Shown here piece by piece: positions 1 through 11,939 of a stretch of DNA of 64,000 bases. The position numbers were made by a program, and so were the translations under genes. Below the pieces are notes generated by a model, which saw nothing but the letters and a program-made list of their open reading frames with translations, did no database searches and was not told where the DNA came from. Source of the DNA: Paguma larvata (Eukaryota > Chordata > Mammalia > Carnivora > Viverridae); NCBI GenBank assembly GCA_030068075.1, contig CM057833.1, positions 47,325,587-47,389,586 of the forward strand. The letters run 5' to 3'. Position 1 is the first letter of the stretch; each line of letters opens with the position of its first letter.

Positions 1-184
1 CAAATATTGACTCCAGAAGTTGGTGTGAATAGGGCTACGGTCTTGGTCCTGAAGTAGCAGCTGCTTAGACTGGCTCTCAGAAGACTTAGGAGGAAAATCC
101 AATTCAGTCATAGCAGAGAGGAAGCAGGTCTGGGGAAGGCTTAAAAGAAAGCTGCTGGGAAAATACCTTCACCAGGCAAGGTTG

Positions 185-395
185 AATGACCACTAAGCAC
201 CTACTGTATGCCAGGGTAATACACTGTATGCCGGTGATTTTAGGTGATCCTCACAGCAGTCCTCTGAGGGAAGTTTAACCCTCTTTTGTAGATGAAGTAG
301 GCCAAGCCTCCTGGAGGTTAAGTCCCCTATCCAATTTTATAACTAACAGGCAAAAGAGTTGGAACCCTCACCCATGTATATCTGACTCCCACTTC
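185..395 (-). repeat. MIR SINE fragment (ancient)
   Basis: Reads as a reverse-complement MIR: a 'cacctactgtatgccagg' lead, 'gatcctcacagcagtcct', 'ttgtagatgaag', then the decayed 'aactaacaggcaaaagagttgga' core. Divergence is high, as expected for a pre-placental SINE. The ends are estimates. Confidence 0.5.
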
Positions 396-694
396 TATGC
401 GTTTTGTGTTACATTGTGCTGTTCTCTTCACTTTATGTGCAGGCAACTGGAGGATTCCTTGAAACTTTGAGTTTGTCCTAGAAGAGGCATGTTGACTTGG
501 AGAAGCTTGAGTTTTAGGGCCCTTCGTGTGTATGGGTCCCCTTCAAGGTCTTGGGAGAGGCCTTATCAATAAGATAATATATTTTTGTAAACTTGGCAAC
601 ACTGAGATATTTGTATATTCTTTTCTTAAAGAGAAGCTCCAAAATTGTTAAGGCTTTGGGGTCCATAAGACCTGTGCTAAAGCCCTATTTAGAG

Positions 695-800
695 AAGAGT
701 CATTCATTCAATAAGTATTACTTAAATGCCTAATACATGCCAGGCATTGCATATGCTGGGATACAGCAGTTAAAAACTCAAAACAGAGATCCCCATCCCC
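695..800 (-). repeat. L2 3'-end fragment
   Basis: The run 'attcattcaataagtattac' followed by 'gcctaatacatgccaggcat' and a 'gctgggatacagcag' segment is the reverse complement of the LINE-2 3' end. It is strongly decayed. Confidence 0.5.
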
Positions 801-824
801 ATAGAGCCAATAGCATAGAGACCA

Positions 825-1300
825 AGTGCATTGGCAGGATTCTGTCAGGAAAGTCATGCCACACTCTAACTGGATGATTTGAAGGAAGTTTAATAAAGGG
901 GCTGTTTGCCAAGGTGCGATGGGGTGCAGTAAACCGTAAATAGTGCAGTGTTGCCTGGCTAGTAACCAGAAAGTACTAGCTTGATGGGCAAGAGGAGAGA
1001 CTGGATACTAACCTGAAGACAGAGATAACTGGATGAAGAAAACTGCCTGACAGGGCATGAGACCTTTGGTTGATGGCAACTAACCAGTCATAATGGGAAG
1101 GAGCAGGGCAACAGATACTCAGCCTTACTTTGCTCTTGCCCCTCTGATTTCCTGATGGTATTCCCCATTGGCCATACCCATTTGGAAGGCAGAGAGCAGG
1201 TTAGCCCAATTATATATTCATTTGGGCCAGCCCCCTGTATCACATGACACAAAGGGTGGAGAGTTGAAGTAGAGGAGAAACATGATATCCAACACATCAT
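825..1300 (-). repeat. Ancient interspersed repeat, class uncertain
   Basis: Read on the minus strand, this stretch ends in a 'cccctttattaaactt' motif and carries 'ggccaatggggaatacc' and 'ctctccaccctttg'. These resemble an old mammalian LTR or L1 3' region. I cannot name the family. The 70-residue open frame on the minus strand is probably a chance frame in this repeat. Confidence 0.33.
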
Positions 1301-1401
1301 GTGTTCATTTCAACCCTTACAACTCTGGTGAGGATGTGGTTTAGGGAAAAGGGTTATGTCAAGTAGAATGCCAATTCTCCAGTATTAATACTACTCCTGA
1401 A

Positions 1402-1446
<45 letters not shown>

Positions 1447-2264
1447 TAATAAGCATTTATTGGAAGTATCCTCTGTTATAGATGGGAACTGAGACTTTGC
1501 AGCATCTGATATCACATGTGCTCATTCCTTGAAACAATATTCTAAAGGGCTCTAAATTGGTCTCTTGCCAAATTTGAAGCATTTTCCAACAGTGTAGGAA
1601 GAGTTAAACTTCCTGAGGGATTCTTTCATATCTCTCTCTGTCTTATATATTAGGGTATATGGGGAGAAAAAAGAAAAACCATTGAGTAATGGTATATATG
1701 AAGAATTCACATTCAATCAGCCACAGTGAGGATAATAAAAGATTGAGAAGCACTAATTATTAAATCCAAATGGATACTCTTTTGCAAATGCCTTAGTAAC
1801 CTCCTGCTTCTCTCTCAGATTGGGCACTTACTAAAGGTCCATTGGACCTAGGAGGCAGAGTGTGAAAGACACTAGTCATTGAATAGTTCCCATTTACTTC
1901 TTAAAATATTCTTAAGTAGAAAGGCTATTCCCAAAGAGGACCAACAGGTACTGACCCATCTATGAAACTGAATTGATTTGTCCACCTGAGAGACATGTTT
2001 CAAATCACTGAGGCCACTGAGATTGGATATGCAAATTCGTTCTTCCAGAGTTCTTCAAAGGTATCCAAAGTGAACTTGGAAAAGTTCACAAATTTTAAGA
2101 AAGCTAACAATTACTTTCTGTAATTGACAGAGACACACACTAACCACACTTAATATCTAGAAACTCTAATCATTGTTGAAGTAAATGAGCTGCCTAAAAG
2201 TATCACGGAAATCTAGATCCCAAATAACGTTTTGAATTAAAGAACATTTAAGCTATAAATTGAG
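1301..2264. other. Unassigned intergenic sequence
   Basis: Apart from the (AAT)n tract this block shows no recognisable repeat or reading frame. The piece just after the microsatellite (about 1453-1535, 'aagcatttattggaagtatc') may be a short reverse MIR. Confidence 0.4.
1401..1452. repeat. (AAT)n microsatellite
   Basis: About 17 AAT units with a single interruption ('aataaataat') near the 3' end. The long pure run suggests it is length-polymorphic. Confidence 0.95.
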
Positions 2265-2410
2265 CTGACAAATTATTCATTGAATACCTTCCTTTGACAG
2301 AAGGCAAACTGTGACCCAGGAAAGGAAAATGACTTGTTCAAGGATACGCAACATGAGTTAGTGGCAGAGCTGTGATCAGTAGCCTTGTGTCCTGTCTCCA
2401 GTCCCAAGAT
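2265..2410 (-). repeat. MIR SINE fragment
   Basis: Reverse MIR core: 'gacttgttcaaggatacgca', 'agttagtggcagagctgtga' and 'cctgtctccagtccc' match the reverse complement of the MIR central domain, with many substitutions. Confidence 0.5.
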
Positions 2411-2730
2411 TCTTATAGTTATATCATGTTGGCTTTCAGAGACACAGCCAGGGACACCAGAAATCTGGGAGTCCCTGAAAGTTGCATGGCCCATGGGAGA
2501 AAGAATATTGATCACTTCTCTCATAATATAGCAGGGGAATTCCAGTGTTAAAGAATTCATTTGGAGAAAAAGTACAGGATAAAGAAAAGCTCCTCAAATA
2601 TTCTCTTCTACCTGCACTAAAAAGGAAAAGTTTAACTCATGCAGTCTTCTTTAATATCACCAGGTTGTTAGTTTCATGGAATGTGGGCAGGAACAATATT
2701 CACTTCTTAGATTGTAATATTGGCAAATGA

Positions 2731-2926
2731 TTTTTTTTAATGTTTATTTATTTTTGAGATAGAGAGTGCAAGTGGGGGAAGGGAAGAGAGAAAGGGGGAC
2801 AGAGGTTCCCAAGTGGGCACTGTGCTCACACCAGAGAGCCTGATGTGGGGCTCGAACTCACAATCCACGAGATCAAGATCTGACCTGAAGTTGGATATTT
2901 AACTGAATGAACCACCCAGGTGCCCC
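2731..2926 (-). mobile_element. Carnivore CAN SINE (SINEC_Fc type)
   Basis: Minus-strand SINE: T-rich tail complement 'aatgtttatttatttttgag', GA-rich tract, 'agagcctgatgtggggctcg', and the tRNA-like head complement 'accacccaggtgcccc'. A well diverged copy. No clear target-site duplication. Confidence 0.9.
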
Positions 2927-4477
2927 ATCTTTTTTTTTTTAAAGAACATTAGAAGATGATCTTTCCTCAAAGATAGGTTAAGTTTAATCAGCAGATCATA
3001 TTGCCAATGGTAAATTAGGTGAGAAATGACTAAGTGGGATCTAGGGCCTGATAATTGCTGAACAAATTCATTCTTCAAGAGCTATTCAACTAACCTAGAC
3101 CACTGAAGCTTTACTCCTTGTCCTGAGTATGCATGGAAAACTTGAGAGACATCTGTGTTCAGACTCAGCACCCTCCCAAGACTCCACTATGTAAATTTTG
3201 CTTTGGATGAAGCAAGAAAATTCAGCTATATCCCCTTTTAACAAGCATCTTTCCATTTAACTGGGTATGATCCCACTGAGTTTACCTGAGCTGTCATCTA
3301 GTCACACCTTGTTTTCTAAGAAGCCATTAACCCCACTGGCTGTTATCTGACTAGCTACCTGAGACATGAATATTACGGACTTTTTATCTGACATCACCAG
3401 GGATGAGAGCACTTAATTCTTTTCATTGATATCCAATATCATGTTTCTCTTCATGCCTTTATTGTTTTTATTGGTCAGGGAATCATTTTCTATTCCCATG
3501 GAGTTCTCTAAGAACTTCCCTGACTGCTTATTCTTCCAAGAATCAATGCTCCCAATGTATTGTCAGTTGGTTGGTGTTGACAAAGTCAGTAAATAGTAAA
3601 AAATATTGAGTCTTGAAACAGATAAAATTTGGACAAGAATACTTCTGCTATAATGGAGAATCGGTGAGCTCCCTTCTCCTGCAGGTTGTTATTCCCTTTC
3701 CCATTTGGTCTGAACATTAATAACATATGGAAATATTGTGGAACAAACATGAAGTTTCTCAAGCATCCTATGGAATGATATTTGTACATTTTGAGGGAGA
3801 AGAACCATGGCCTTCTTAGTACATTTGTATTTTGTTGAGCCCACACTAGTTATCCATTTATTTCCAATTCTGTCTCATGACTTAGAGAATCATCCATGAA
3901 TCCATGCTCTGGACTGCAGGCCATGATGAGCATCAAAATTCAGGCTTATTTTTCTGTGGCAATTAATAATGGATTGAAGCATTTTAAATAAGACAAAGGC
4001 AGAGAAAAATTTGCTACTGATAGGGAAATTTGGCTCATGGTAGGAATATAATGAATCCTATGTGAGTGACTTGTCAAATAAACCTATGAAAAGATATGAT
4101 GTTTGGTTTTTTTATACATTTAGAATGAAAATAAACATACCCTGTGAAACTATGAACACTGACATAATAGGCCATCGTGGATCCCTTGAAGGTACCTAAG
4201 TTACTCTAGATGACCACAAAAATTCAGCTTTGCCCTACTCATGTATTAAGCTCATAACATTCTGAAGTCTCATTTTTTTAGCTACATATTTATGCAATTT
4301 TCGATATTTATATTCACTGTACTGAGGAAGATCTATGAGACAAACTGGAGAGGACTACTCAAATATTGTTTAAGAAATGTAATTTGTATTCAGTGTAGAA
4401 TCAGGACTTCAGATAGGGCTAGCCAAGAGCAATGAGAATGACAGATGGAAAAGTATATCAGACTTTTTGGATTCGTT
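2927..4477. other. Unassigned intergenic sequence
   Basis: AT-rich, with no repeat family I can name and no credible exon. The 86-residue minus-strand frame at 3586-3846 shows no recognisable domain. Confidence 0.4.
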
Positions 4478-4720
4478 GATTAATTGGCTGATTATATCAT
4501 TCAAAAAATACTAATTGAGTGCTTACCAAATTTGATATACTATATCCACTGGTGACTAAAACGTGCATCCCATGCTTTTACAGAATATACAATCCAGTGA
4601 CCTTTAGACTTAGATTAGGCAGTATTCGTAGCAACAGTATCAAATTGCATATCCAAGAGGATGCTATATGCTTTTTGACCACACTTTTGGGCAAAAGTAA
4701 AATAATCTTGGTATAGGTCC
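4478..4720 (-). repeat. L2 3'-end fragment
   Basis: 'cattcaaaaaatactaattg' followed by 'gagtgcttacc' and later 'acagaatatacaatccagtg' fits the reverse complement of the L2 3' end, strongly decayed. Confidence 0.42.
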
Positions 4721-6319
4721 AAAAGCCACTCAAGAATGGGTACTCCTTATCTTGTTCCTTTTTTCTGCCTTACATCAAGTAATTGGTTTGCTTTAAAAAA
4801 GTACACACCAAAGAATATTTTAATTTTTGTATGTTGACAAGTCCTTTCTGTTTCATTGTGGGAGAAGATACTTATTTCTAGCGTAGAATTATAGAAAATA
4901 TATTGTTATTTTTTCTTGATTTTTTTAAAAAAAGAATCATGAATACATAAACATATTTCATGTCAATCAGAAGAAAATTCCCAAGAATTCTCTATGAATT
5001 TCTGGTTCTATTGGTTTTTTTTCTTCTTCAATCTTCTCCATAATATTAATTATCTACAATAAGTTATTTAAGAGTCAACTTGATATGTCTATTTTATTTC
5101 ATGAACTCTTACAGTTTTATATGTCTTCCGAACATTTGGTTGATTTCAGGTTTAGATATTTTTGCAAACAGGATGCAATGGCTCGTATTTGCTGTAGAAG
5201 TCGATCTGGTGCAATGGGGCAAACCAAGAGCAGTGACAAATGAGAGATAGAAGGGAGTTAGTCAGATAATTCCACCTCATTTATCTTTTTGGGGATTTCT
5301 TTGAGGTGAAAAATTTCTTTGTAAACCTTCCAAAGAAATCCTGCAGGTCAAGCAAACATACCTGACAACAAACTGCTATAAGTCTTCCTGACTTCCTAAG
5401 AAAAAATGGCCAGTGTGATAAAGTACACTGCATTGCCTCTCATATTTCTTTGCCTCATTTATTTTTTTTCTCACTTTCATATCTCTAGGTTTGTTTCTTC
5501 TAAATAAAGTATTATCACTTCAATCCTTGCCTCAGGCTCTGCTCTATAGAGAGTTGGCTAAAACCAGAAGTGATTCTAGCAAACGGGGTTTTAAAATTAT
5601 ATTTACCACTTGTCTAGAAGCAGAAAGACTCCTTGCTGGTAGTAAGATGCTATACATTGTAATCACTTAAGTGTTTACCTGTCAATATTGATGAAGTGCA
5701 GTTGAAGGGCAAGGCATTGGGAGACCAAGAAGTTGCAGCTCTGAATTGGTATGGCAGCAAGATTTTTTCAAATAAAGGTTGTAAAGTTAGGTGGCTACTT
5801 AGATAACATTAAAGACATAGTTGGGGGAAAAAAAGATAAGGGAGAGTCAATTTCAACTCAAGGAAGAATATGAAAAACAGATGGTTTTTATCCGAGCTTT
5901 GTAGGTCAGTCTTCTGCAGTCTTAGGGCACAGCTATGATAAAATTAGGCTCAGGAACTTATAATAAGGGTATCTGGGCTACAAAGGAGATACATGCAGAG
6001 TCTTGGTAGGTCTCCTAGGTCCCAGTCAGAGCCTTAATAGAAAAAGAGTAGAAGCACAAAACCAGGGATGGAAACATTTAAATAAATAAATCTGAGACTC
6101 TGGAACCCCCACAATTCTCTCTGATCTTTCTGGCCAATAAAAGCAACATCTCTATCTTTTCCAAAGGGGAATAGTCTCCCTTTGCCTGGAGACAATGTAA
6201 TTATTTTGCCTGGAACACATGTCTCATAAAGTGACTTTCTTTATCTCAAGACTTACCCCTACCATCTGTCATTGCCTCTTGGTTGACAATCAGGATTAGG
6301 TCTCAGTACAGCCTTGATA
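4721..6319. other. Unassigned sequence with a possible LTR 3' end
   Basis: Mostly AT-rich and unassigned. At about 5480-5560 the words 'taaataaagt', 'atccttgcctcaggctctgc' resemble the polyadenylation/U5 region of an old mammalian LTR. The family is not resolved. Confidence 0.3.
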
Positions 6320-6334
6320 GAAAGTACGAGCTTA

Positions 6335-6548
6335 AGGGTGCCTGAATGGCTCAGTCAGTTAGGTGACTTCGGCTCAGGTCATGATCTCACGGTCAGTGAG
6401 TTCGAGTCCCGTGTCGGGCTTTGTGCTGACAGCTCAGAGCCTGGAGCCTGCTTCAGATTCTGTGTTTCCTTCTCTCTCTGTCCTTCCCCTGCTCATGCTC
6501 GCTCTCTCTCTCTCTCTCTCTCTCTCAAAAGTAACATTAAAAAAAAAA
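6335..6548 (+). mobile_element. CAN SINE with 15-bp target-site duplication
   Basis: Plus-strand feline SINE: 'gggtgcctgaatggctcag', A-box region, 'gagttcgagtcccgtgtcgg' (B box), 'gctgacagctcagagcctgg', a (CT)n run and an A-rich tail. It is flanked by gaaagtacgagctta (6320-6334) and gaaagtacaagctta (6549-6563), 14 of 15 identical, which sets both ends precisely. The 90- and 103-residue frames here are SINE translations. Confidence 0.96.
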
Positions 6549-6563
6549 GAAAGTACAAGCTTA

Positions 6564-8438
6564 GGTCTGAAAAGGAAAATACCTAAGTCAAAGCAATTCC
6601 AAAATTTGTCTAATGTGTATCAGGAAGAACAGGAGGAAATAGTTGAAATGTGCAAATCTCTGTTTCACATTTAATGTCACCAGGTACATCTAATGCAAGA
6701 AGGCAGAATAACCTATTCTTAGGATGTCAGCCATATTTTTTCCTCAATATCCCTGTGCTTGTGCAATTAATAGATAGGCCATGGGAGCAGATAGGTAGGT
6801 TATTCACAGGCTCAAAAACACAAGCTCCTCCTCACTCACTCCTATAACCACTGTCACTGCTGAGTGCAAATCTGCCAGCAACAAAAACCAAGGGACAATT
6901 CCTCAGGAAGACCAAGAAGCCACCTGGTAGCAGACCACAACCTCAAAATCCTTCCATGTTGGAGGAAGAAGTCCTTTAACTTTACTAGAATTGACACTTA
7001 CCCCAGTTATCAGTTTAACTTCCCTTCCTATAGATCTTTCCCCATCCAAAAGCTTACAAAAAGTCTTATCCATTGATATGAGTCCAACACAACTTTGCCT
7101 CTGATAAAAAGACCCATTTTATAACAAAGGAAGTATGACAATAAGCTCATGTTTATGGTTTTATGATCTCACTTTGTACCTTATTACTTAGAAACGGCCG
7201 GTCTGATAAGAGTGGAAAGGTCAATGAAGGCTCATCTGAGGGCCTTAGGATTGGGCAGTGGGAAAATGCTTGCAGGATAGAATACTGTCCTTCACAATGT
7301 GGGATATACTTTGAACTAGTAGTATTTTGCCCTGTTTAACTAAATACGTTGTTCTAGAGAATGAGGAGCAAAAGTGAAAATGGCCACCAAACTCTCATAC
7401 CCAGTGATCCACTCACAGAATCTGTGCTTCCATTCCCTGAACCTTAGACTCTGCCATGTTACAGAACCCAGTTTGGTGGTGGTGGGGAATTCTTTTCCAG
7501 GGCATAAAATAGGTTTTCACAAAACTGGGTGTTGTAACTACTACCAAATCACTTTGGACTGCTCAAATGGCAGTAGGCTTAGAAGAGCACTATGGCACTG
7601 GTGGTGGTGATTTATCCTGTCTATCACTATAGGGAGAAAGGGTGACTACTACACTAAGGGGGCAGATCTGCAGTCCAGAGGAATCTCTGAGGTGTCTCTT
7701 CATACTTCTATGGTATGACTATGGTATTCTGGTAATGACTATGGTCAGCTTTAGCAAACATACCTAAACAAGGTCAAAACAGTGAAAAACTAAGAACTCA
7801 GGTCTCTTAGGGATTAGAGTCTGGGTTGTTCCACTGGGCAAACAACGAAGACCAGTTAACATATTAGACAAGGGTAAAGGGAATCTACGATGGATAGTCG
7901 ATGAAGGAGTTGATGAATGTCAATTTTCCCTCTAGACAAACTAAATCAGCAGGACCATAACTTGTCCAAACTCTTTTGTTTTACTCTTCCAGGATATCAC
8001 AACTAGCCACCATATCGAATATAAATTATTGGACTTCTACCTCTTTTCTCAGAGAAGCAAAGAAAATACCTTCTTTAAAAAAAAAAAAAAGACATCTCTA
8101 TTGTAGTCTTGGAGCTTCCTATGACAGAAGAGAGCAAATGGATCTCGGTGGCATGAGATGTTGTCCACACCCTAACTATAAACCTTCCTCTGGAACTCGC
8201 TGTTTCTCTGGATGGATTTACCAGTCTCTGTTTGAACTTCATCACTCAATTTCTTTGGTTTTGTTTCTTTCACTAGGTCCTTGTGAATCCATCCGAGATG
8301 CTCCCAGCTAGCTTACACTAGTTGTAGTGACCAGTGACTAGTTGCAAGCAGAAATAGAAACTAAGTCTCTCTGGTTAGCACACACGAATAAGCAGTACCC
8401 TATTGCAACCTACTAATTCATGAGTATATAGCTCGAAG
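6564..8438. other. Unassigned sequence, possibly old ERVL-type internal remnant
   Basis: No repeat could be fixed with confidence. Words such as 'ctgcaggatagaatactgtc'-like sequence at 7270-7300 and 'ccagtgatccactcacagaa' near 7400 recall ERVL internal regions, but this is an impression only. The 111-residue frame at 7976-8311 has no recognisable domain and crosses a poly-A run, so I do not call it a gene. Confidence 0.25.
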
Positions 8439-8649
8439 TTTTTTTAAAAGTTTATTTATTTATTTTTGAGAGAGAGAGTGAGCAAGTGCAAGTGAGGGAG
8501 GAACAGAGAGAGAGGGAAAGAATCCCAAGCAGGTGCTGTGCTGTCAGCACAGAGCCTGATGTGGGGCTCCAGCTCACAAACCATGAGTTCATGAACTGAA
8601 CAGAAATCAAGAATTGGATGCTTAACCGACTGAGCCACCCAGTCACCCC
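8439..8649 (-). mobile_element. CAN SINE
   Basis: Minus-strand copy: 'aagtttatttatttattttt' tail complement, GA tract, 'cagagcctgatgtggggctc' and 'ccgactgagccacccag' head. Direct repeats are not visible. Moderately diverged. Confidence 0.93.
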
Positions 8650-8734
8650 TGAACCCTGGTTTTAAAGAAGACTTAGAAACAAAACAGCACAACAGGAAAA
8701 ATGACACAAAACACTGATTAGACTAGTGCTACAT

Positions 8735-8840
8735 CCTTGACATTTTATTAATCAATTATTATATGCCAGACATTGAATTATGTAAAAATGTACAACAAGG
8801 CATAGTTTCCACACTCAAGAGGGTAATAGCCTCACAAAAT
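8735..8840 (-). repeat. L2 3'-end fragment
   Basis: 'ttattatatgccagacattg' followed by 'tagtttccacactcaagag' fits the reverse L2 3' end. Short and divergent. Confidence 0.4.
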
Positions 8841-9807
8841 GATGAGAAAAATAATGGCAATGTAAGCTAAAAAATTCACAGTCTCTTACAGAGTCGAGAA
8901 AAAAAAGGAACTCTGCAATTTCTCAGGGTCTCAGGAAAGGCCACAGAGGAGAGCTATTTAGAAAACTAGCAGCTATAAATTTTCATTTAATTGTTGGAGG
9001 TTTGAGAGATGACATAGAAATCCAAGGGTAGACAGAAAGTTCTTACTGGTTAAAGTGTTCCATTAGGACATGCTGTTATACTTTAGAGTGTTATAGGATC
9101 CTTCTGTTCTTTCAAGTAAGAACGCCTACTTTCTGCGTTCTCCCCCAGTGGCATTTATTGAAATCTGAGGCAGATGTGTCATCTCTTGTCAAGTTGTGTG
9201 CGGGTGGTGGGTAGGGGAAAGCCGAGTCCAGCAGCTCTCTAGATAGCAGTGCCCTTTGTCTGAGTTGAAGAGATCTTCATAACCTCAGTTTTGAATCATA
9301 ATTAGCACCAATTGCTGGTAGCCGTTTCAGACTATTTCAGGCATCATTGTGTGGGAACCAGCATGGGGCTCTCATTCTTGCAGCTTGGAGCTTACATGAA
9401 ACTGGATCAGGCAAAACTCATGGGAGCAAGTGTGGTACCCAGTGTATTGTTTATAAAGATAATAAAAATAATTTTGGTGACTATTTCTTGATATATTCCT
9501 CTAGTTTCTAGTTAGACTTATGAACATATATTTAAACACTCGCTTTTATTTGTCCCCAACTCCTTTTTCATCAACATATCCATTAGACAATTAATTGTAA
9601 CTGCTTCAGTTCCTGCCGAGGCCAGCCAGCTCTTGGAGAGAATGGAGGAGTCTCATGGAATTGGAGGGGATTGAAATAAGACAAGATGAAAATCTGCTCC
9701 TGGCTCTTTTAGGAAGCTTATAGGTTGCAGAAAAGCTACCACGATGTTGGTGCCTGGCTTGAGACCATGTGGCTGCCAGTCAAATACCAGGCTGAGCTTC
9801 AGGTTTG
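8841..9807. other. Unassigned intergenic sequence
   Basis: I see no repeat family and no coding potential. Composition is ordinary for the window. Confidence 0.4.
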
Positions 9808-9811
9808 CAAC

Positions 9812-10565
9812 ATCTGTGGTAGGCACAATCCTAAGAATGACCCCAGTGATCTCCATCCTTGTATAATACCCTCCCCTTTGAATGTAGGTAGAACCTGTAG
9901 ATATGATCAGATATCTTCGCATGATTGTTGTGTTGTGGCAAAAGGAGATTATCTAGATGGGTACAATATAATCACATGGAATCTCTATTTTTATTATTTG
10001 TTCAAAGTTTATTTATTTATTTTGTGAGACAGAGGGAGCACAAGCCGGGGAGAGGCAGAAAGAGGAGAAGGAGAATCCCAAGCAGGCCCTGTGCAGTCAT
10101 TGTGCAGACCATGACCTGAGCTGAAATCAAGAGTCTGACGCTTAGCCAACTGAACAACCTTTAAACGCAGAGTGTTTTCTCTGGCTGGTATCAGAAGAAG
10201 TATGAGAGATTCCAAGCATTTGGAAAGATCTGATGTGCTGTCTGACTTGAGGGGGCCACGGGATGAGAAATGTGGGTGGTTTCTACAATCTGAGCGCATC
10301 CCCAGCTGATAGCCAGCAGGAAAATGGGGACTTCAGTTCTAAAAAGAGAAGTAATTGAATTCCATTGGTAACAGGAATGAACTTGAAAGAAGACTCTGAG
10401 TTCCAGACAAGAACATAGGCAGCTGATACCTTAATTTAGCCAGCACAGAGAGCCCATCCATACAGTGCCACTTTTCTGTACCACAGAGCTGTGAGATAAT
10501 GAGTGTTGTGTTAAGCTGTTGAATATGATCTGGTTTTTGTTTGTTTGTTTGTAATAGAAAAACTA
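9812..10565 (+). repeat. MLT1-type (ERVL-MaLR) LTR, split by a SINE
   Basis: The 5' part has the 'tgtggtaggcacaatcctaa' start, 'gcaaaaggagattatctaga' and 'taatcacatggaatct'. After the SINE it resumes with 'gggggccacgggatgag' and the 3' end 'gagctgtgagataatgagtg' before 'aagctgttga'. These match, in order, an old ERVL-MaLR LTR in sense orientation. The assignment is from remembered consensus features, so the subfamily is not given. Confidence 0.6.
9986..10160 (-). mobile_element. CAN SINE inserted in the MLT1-type LTR
   Basis: Reverse SINE: 'aagtttatttatttattttg', GA-rich tract, 'gaatcccaagcaggccctgt', 'accatgacctgagctgaaat', 'gcttagccaactgaacaacc'. It has an internal deletion of the 'gagcctgatgtgggg' part. 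It divides an LTR whose halves lie on either side, so it is younger than the LTR. Confidence 0.88.
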
Positions 10566-10589
10566 TGCGATATCTGAGGGTGGAAATTG

Positions 10590-10792
10590 TTTGAACTGCA
10601 GATTTATAGTCAAACTTGGGCTTATTCTCATTCTGATCATTTGCCACATGCTAAGTGACTTCAGGCTTAATAGATGTTTATTTCCTCACTACAAAGGGAC
10701 AGAATAATACCCACCTGATTCTAGTTCTGTGGCCACAATTAAATGAGATACAGCTTATACAATGCCTAGCACACAGTAAACATTATTTCCCA
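10590..10792 (+). repeat. MIR SINE
   Basis: Sense MIR: 'ccacatgctaagtgacttca', 'acagaataatacccacctga', 'attaaatgagatacagctta', 'aatgcctagcacacagtaaa'. These follow the MIR core and 3' end in order. Confidence 0.65.
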
Positions 10793-10844
10793 CCTCCTGG
10801 GAAGACTGACCATTCTTTTCAGAAGAGATAGAAATAGCCATGAT

Positions 10845-10969
10845 GGGGCACCTGGGTGGCTCAGTCAGGTGGATGTCTGACTCTGATTTTGGCTCAAGTC
10901 ATGATCTTGAGGTTCATGCGCTCTAGCCCTACATCAGGCTCTGCGCTGACAGAGCAGAGCCTGGTTGGG

Positions 10970-11019
<50 letters not shown>

Positions 11020-11110
11020 TCCCTCCCTTCCTCTTTCTCTCTCTCCCTCTATCCCTCCCCTGCTTACACTCCATTTCCCTCTCTCTCTCAAAAAAAAAAA
11101 TAATTTTAAA
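10845..11110 (+). mobile_element. CAN SINE with expanded CT tract
   Basis: Sense SINE starting 'ggggcacctgggtggctcag', with 'gctgacagagcagagcctgg', followed by an unusually long pyrimidine tract and an A-rich tail. The family's CT region has grown into a microsatellite of over 70 bp. The frames translating to Ser-Leu and Glu-Arg repeats here come from that tract. Confidence 0.95.
10973..11057. repeat. (TC)n microsatellite inside a SINE
   Basis: A nearly pure run of CT dinucleotides of about 40 bp, continuing as CCCT/CTCT variants. It grew from the CT-rich domain of the host SINE. Confidence 0.95.
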
Positions 11111-11386
11111 AAGACGATTTCCAAGAATTAGAACGACAGATATCTCTGAAAGAGGAGTAGGGTGGAGCTCAGGAGAGAAACGTTTGGGTAAAAATTAGGG
11201 AAGCATATTGTATTCCTGAAAGTTTGGAACCAGAGGAGAACCCAAGAATTCTAGGATCACTGCTAAGACTAAGATCATTGCTAACGAGAAGAGTCATAGA
11301 GTACCATACATCCTGGTCTAGATGTGACTTAGAAATTTGTAGACTTACAGGGGTACCACCCTGCACCCCTAGGAAAAAATTCCTTG

Positions 11387-11413
11387 TATTTATTTATTTA
11401 TTTATTTATTTAT
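11387..11413. repeat. (TTTA)n microsatellite
   Basis: About six TTTA units directly next to an L2 fragment. Confidence 0.9.
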
Positions 11414-11414
11414 C

Positions 11415-11740
11415 CATTCTCCAAATATTAATTGAGCACTTATGTGCATGGTTGTTGTTCAAGATACCGGATTACAGCAGTGAACAAAATAGATGAGAAT
11501 TTCTGCCCTCCTGGCATTACGTTTTCATGGGAAGAGGCAGCCAATAGACAAGATAGTTTGTCAGAGAGTGGTAAGTGCTAAGGAGAAGAATAAACTCAAA
11601 AAGAGGGATAAGAAATGTAAGAAACTAGGTGCCCAACAACCGGAACCAGAGCTTTAAATAGGGTGGTTAATAAATGTCTCAGAAAGGAAGGGCCTTGAAG
11701 CAAAAACCCAGGGAGTGACCCAGATGAATATCTGGGAGGA
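11415..11740 (-). repeat. L2 3'-region fragment
   Basis: 'attgagcacttatgtgcatg', 'ggattacagcagtgaacaaa', 'gagtggtaagtgctaaggag' and 'gaagggccttgaagc' follow the reverse L2 3' region in order. Confidence 0.6.
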
Positions 11741-11939
11741 GAACGCCGGAAGAACAGAGTATCTCGCTTGAAAGCCTCCGCCCGATCTGGTTCCTGTTAA
11801 GCAAAACAGTAGCACCAGAACCATTCACTTTAGCAATCCATTGACATAGGTATGGAAGCCACACTTTGTTTGATCCTCAGAGTTTAAACAGAGCCCAGTC
11901 TGGACTCGAGGGATCAAGTCCGATAACATCTTTAAGGCC

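Noticed and set aside
7976..8311. 111-residue frame as a small gene
   Set aside because: Crosses a poly-A run, shows no recognisable domain and no supporting promoter or splice context.
8300..8345. Repeated actagttg words as a binding-site array
   Set aside because: Only two 8-bp copies, too short to separate from chance in a 64-kb window.
10894..11198. Glu-Arg and Ser-Leu rich open frames
   Set aside because: Translations of a CT microsatellite and its complement inside a SINE.
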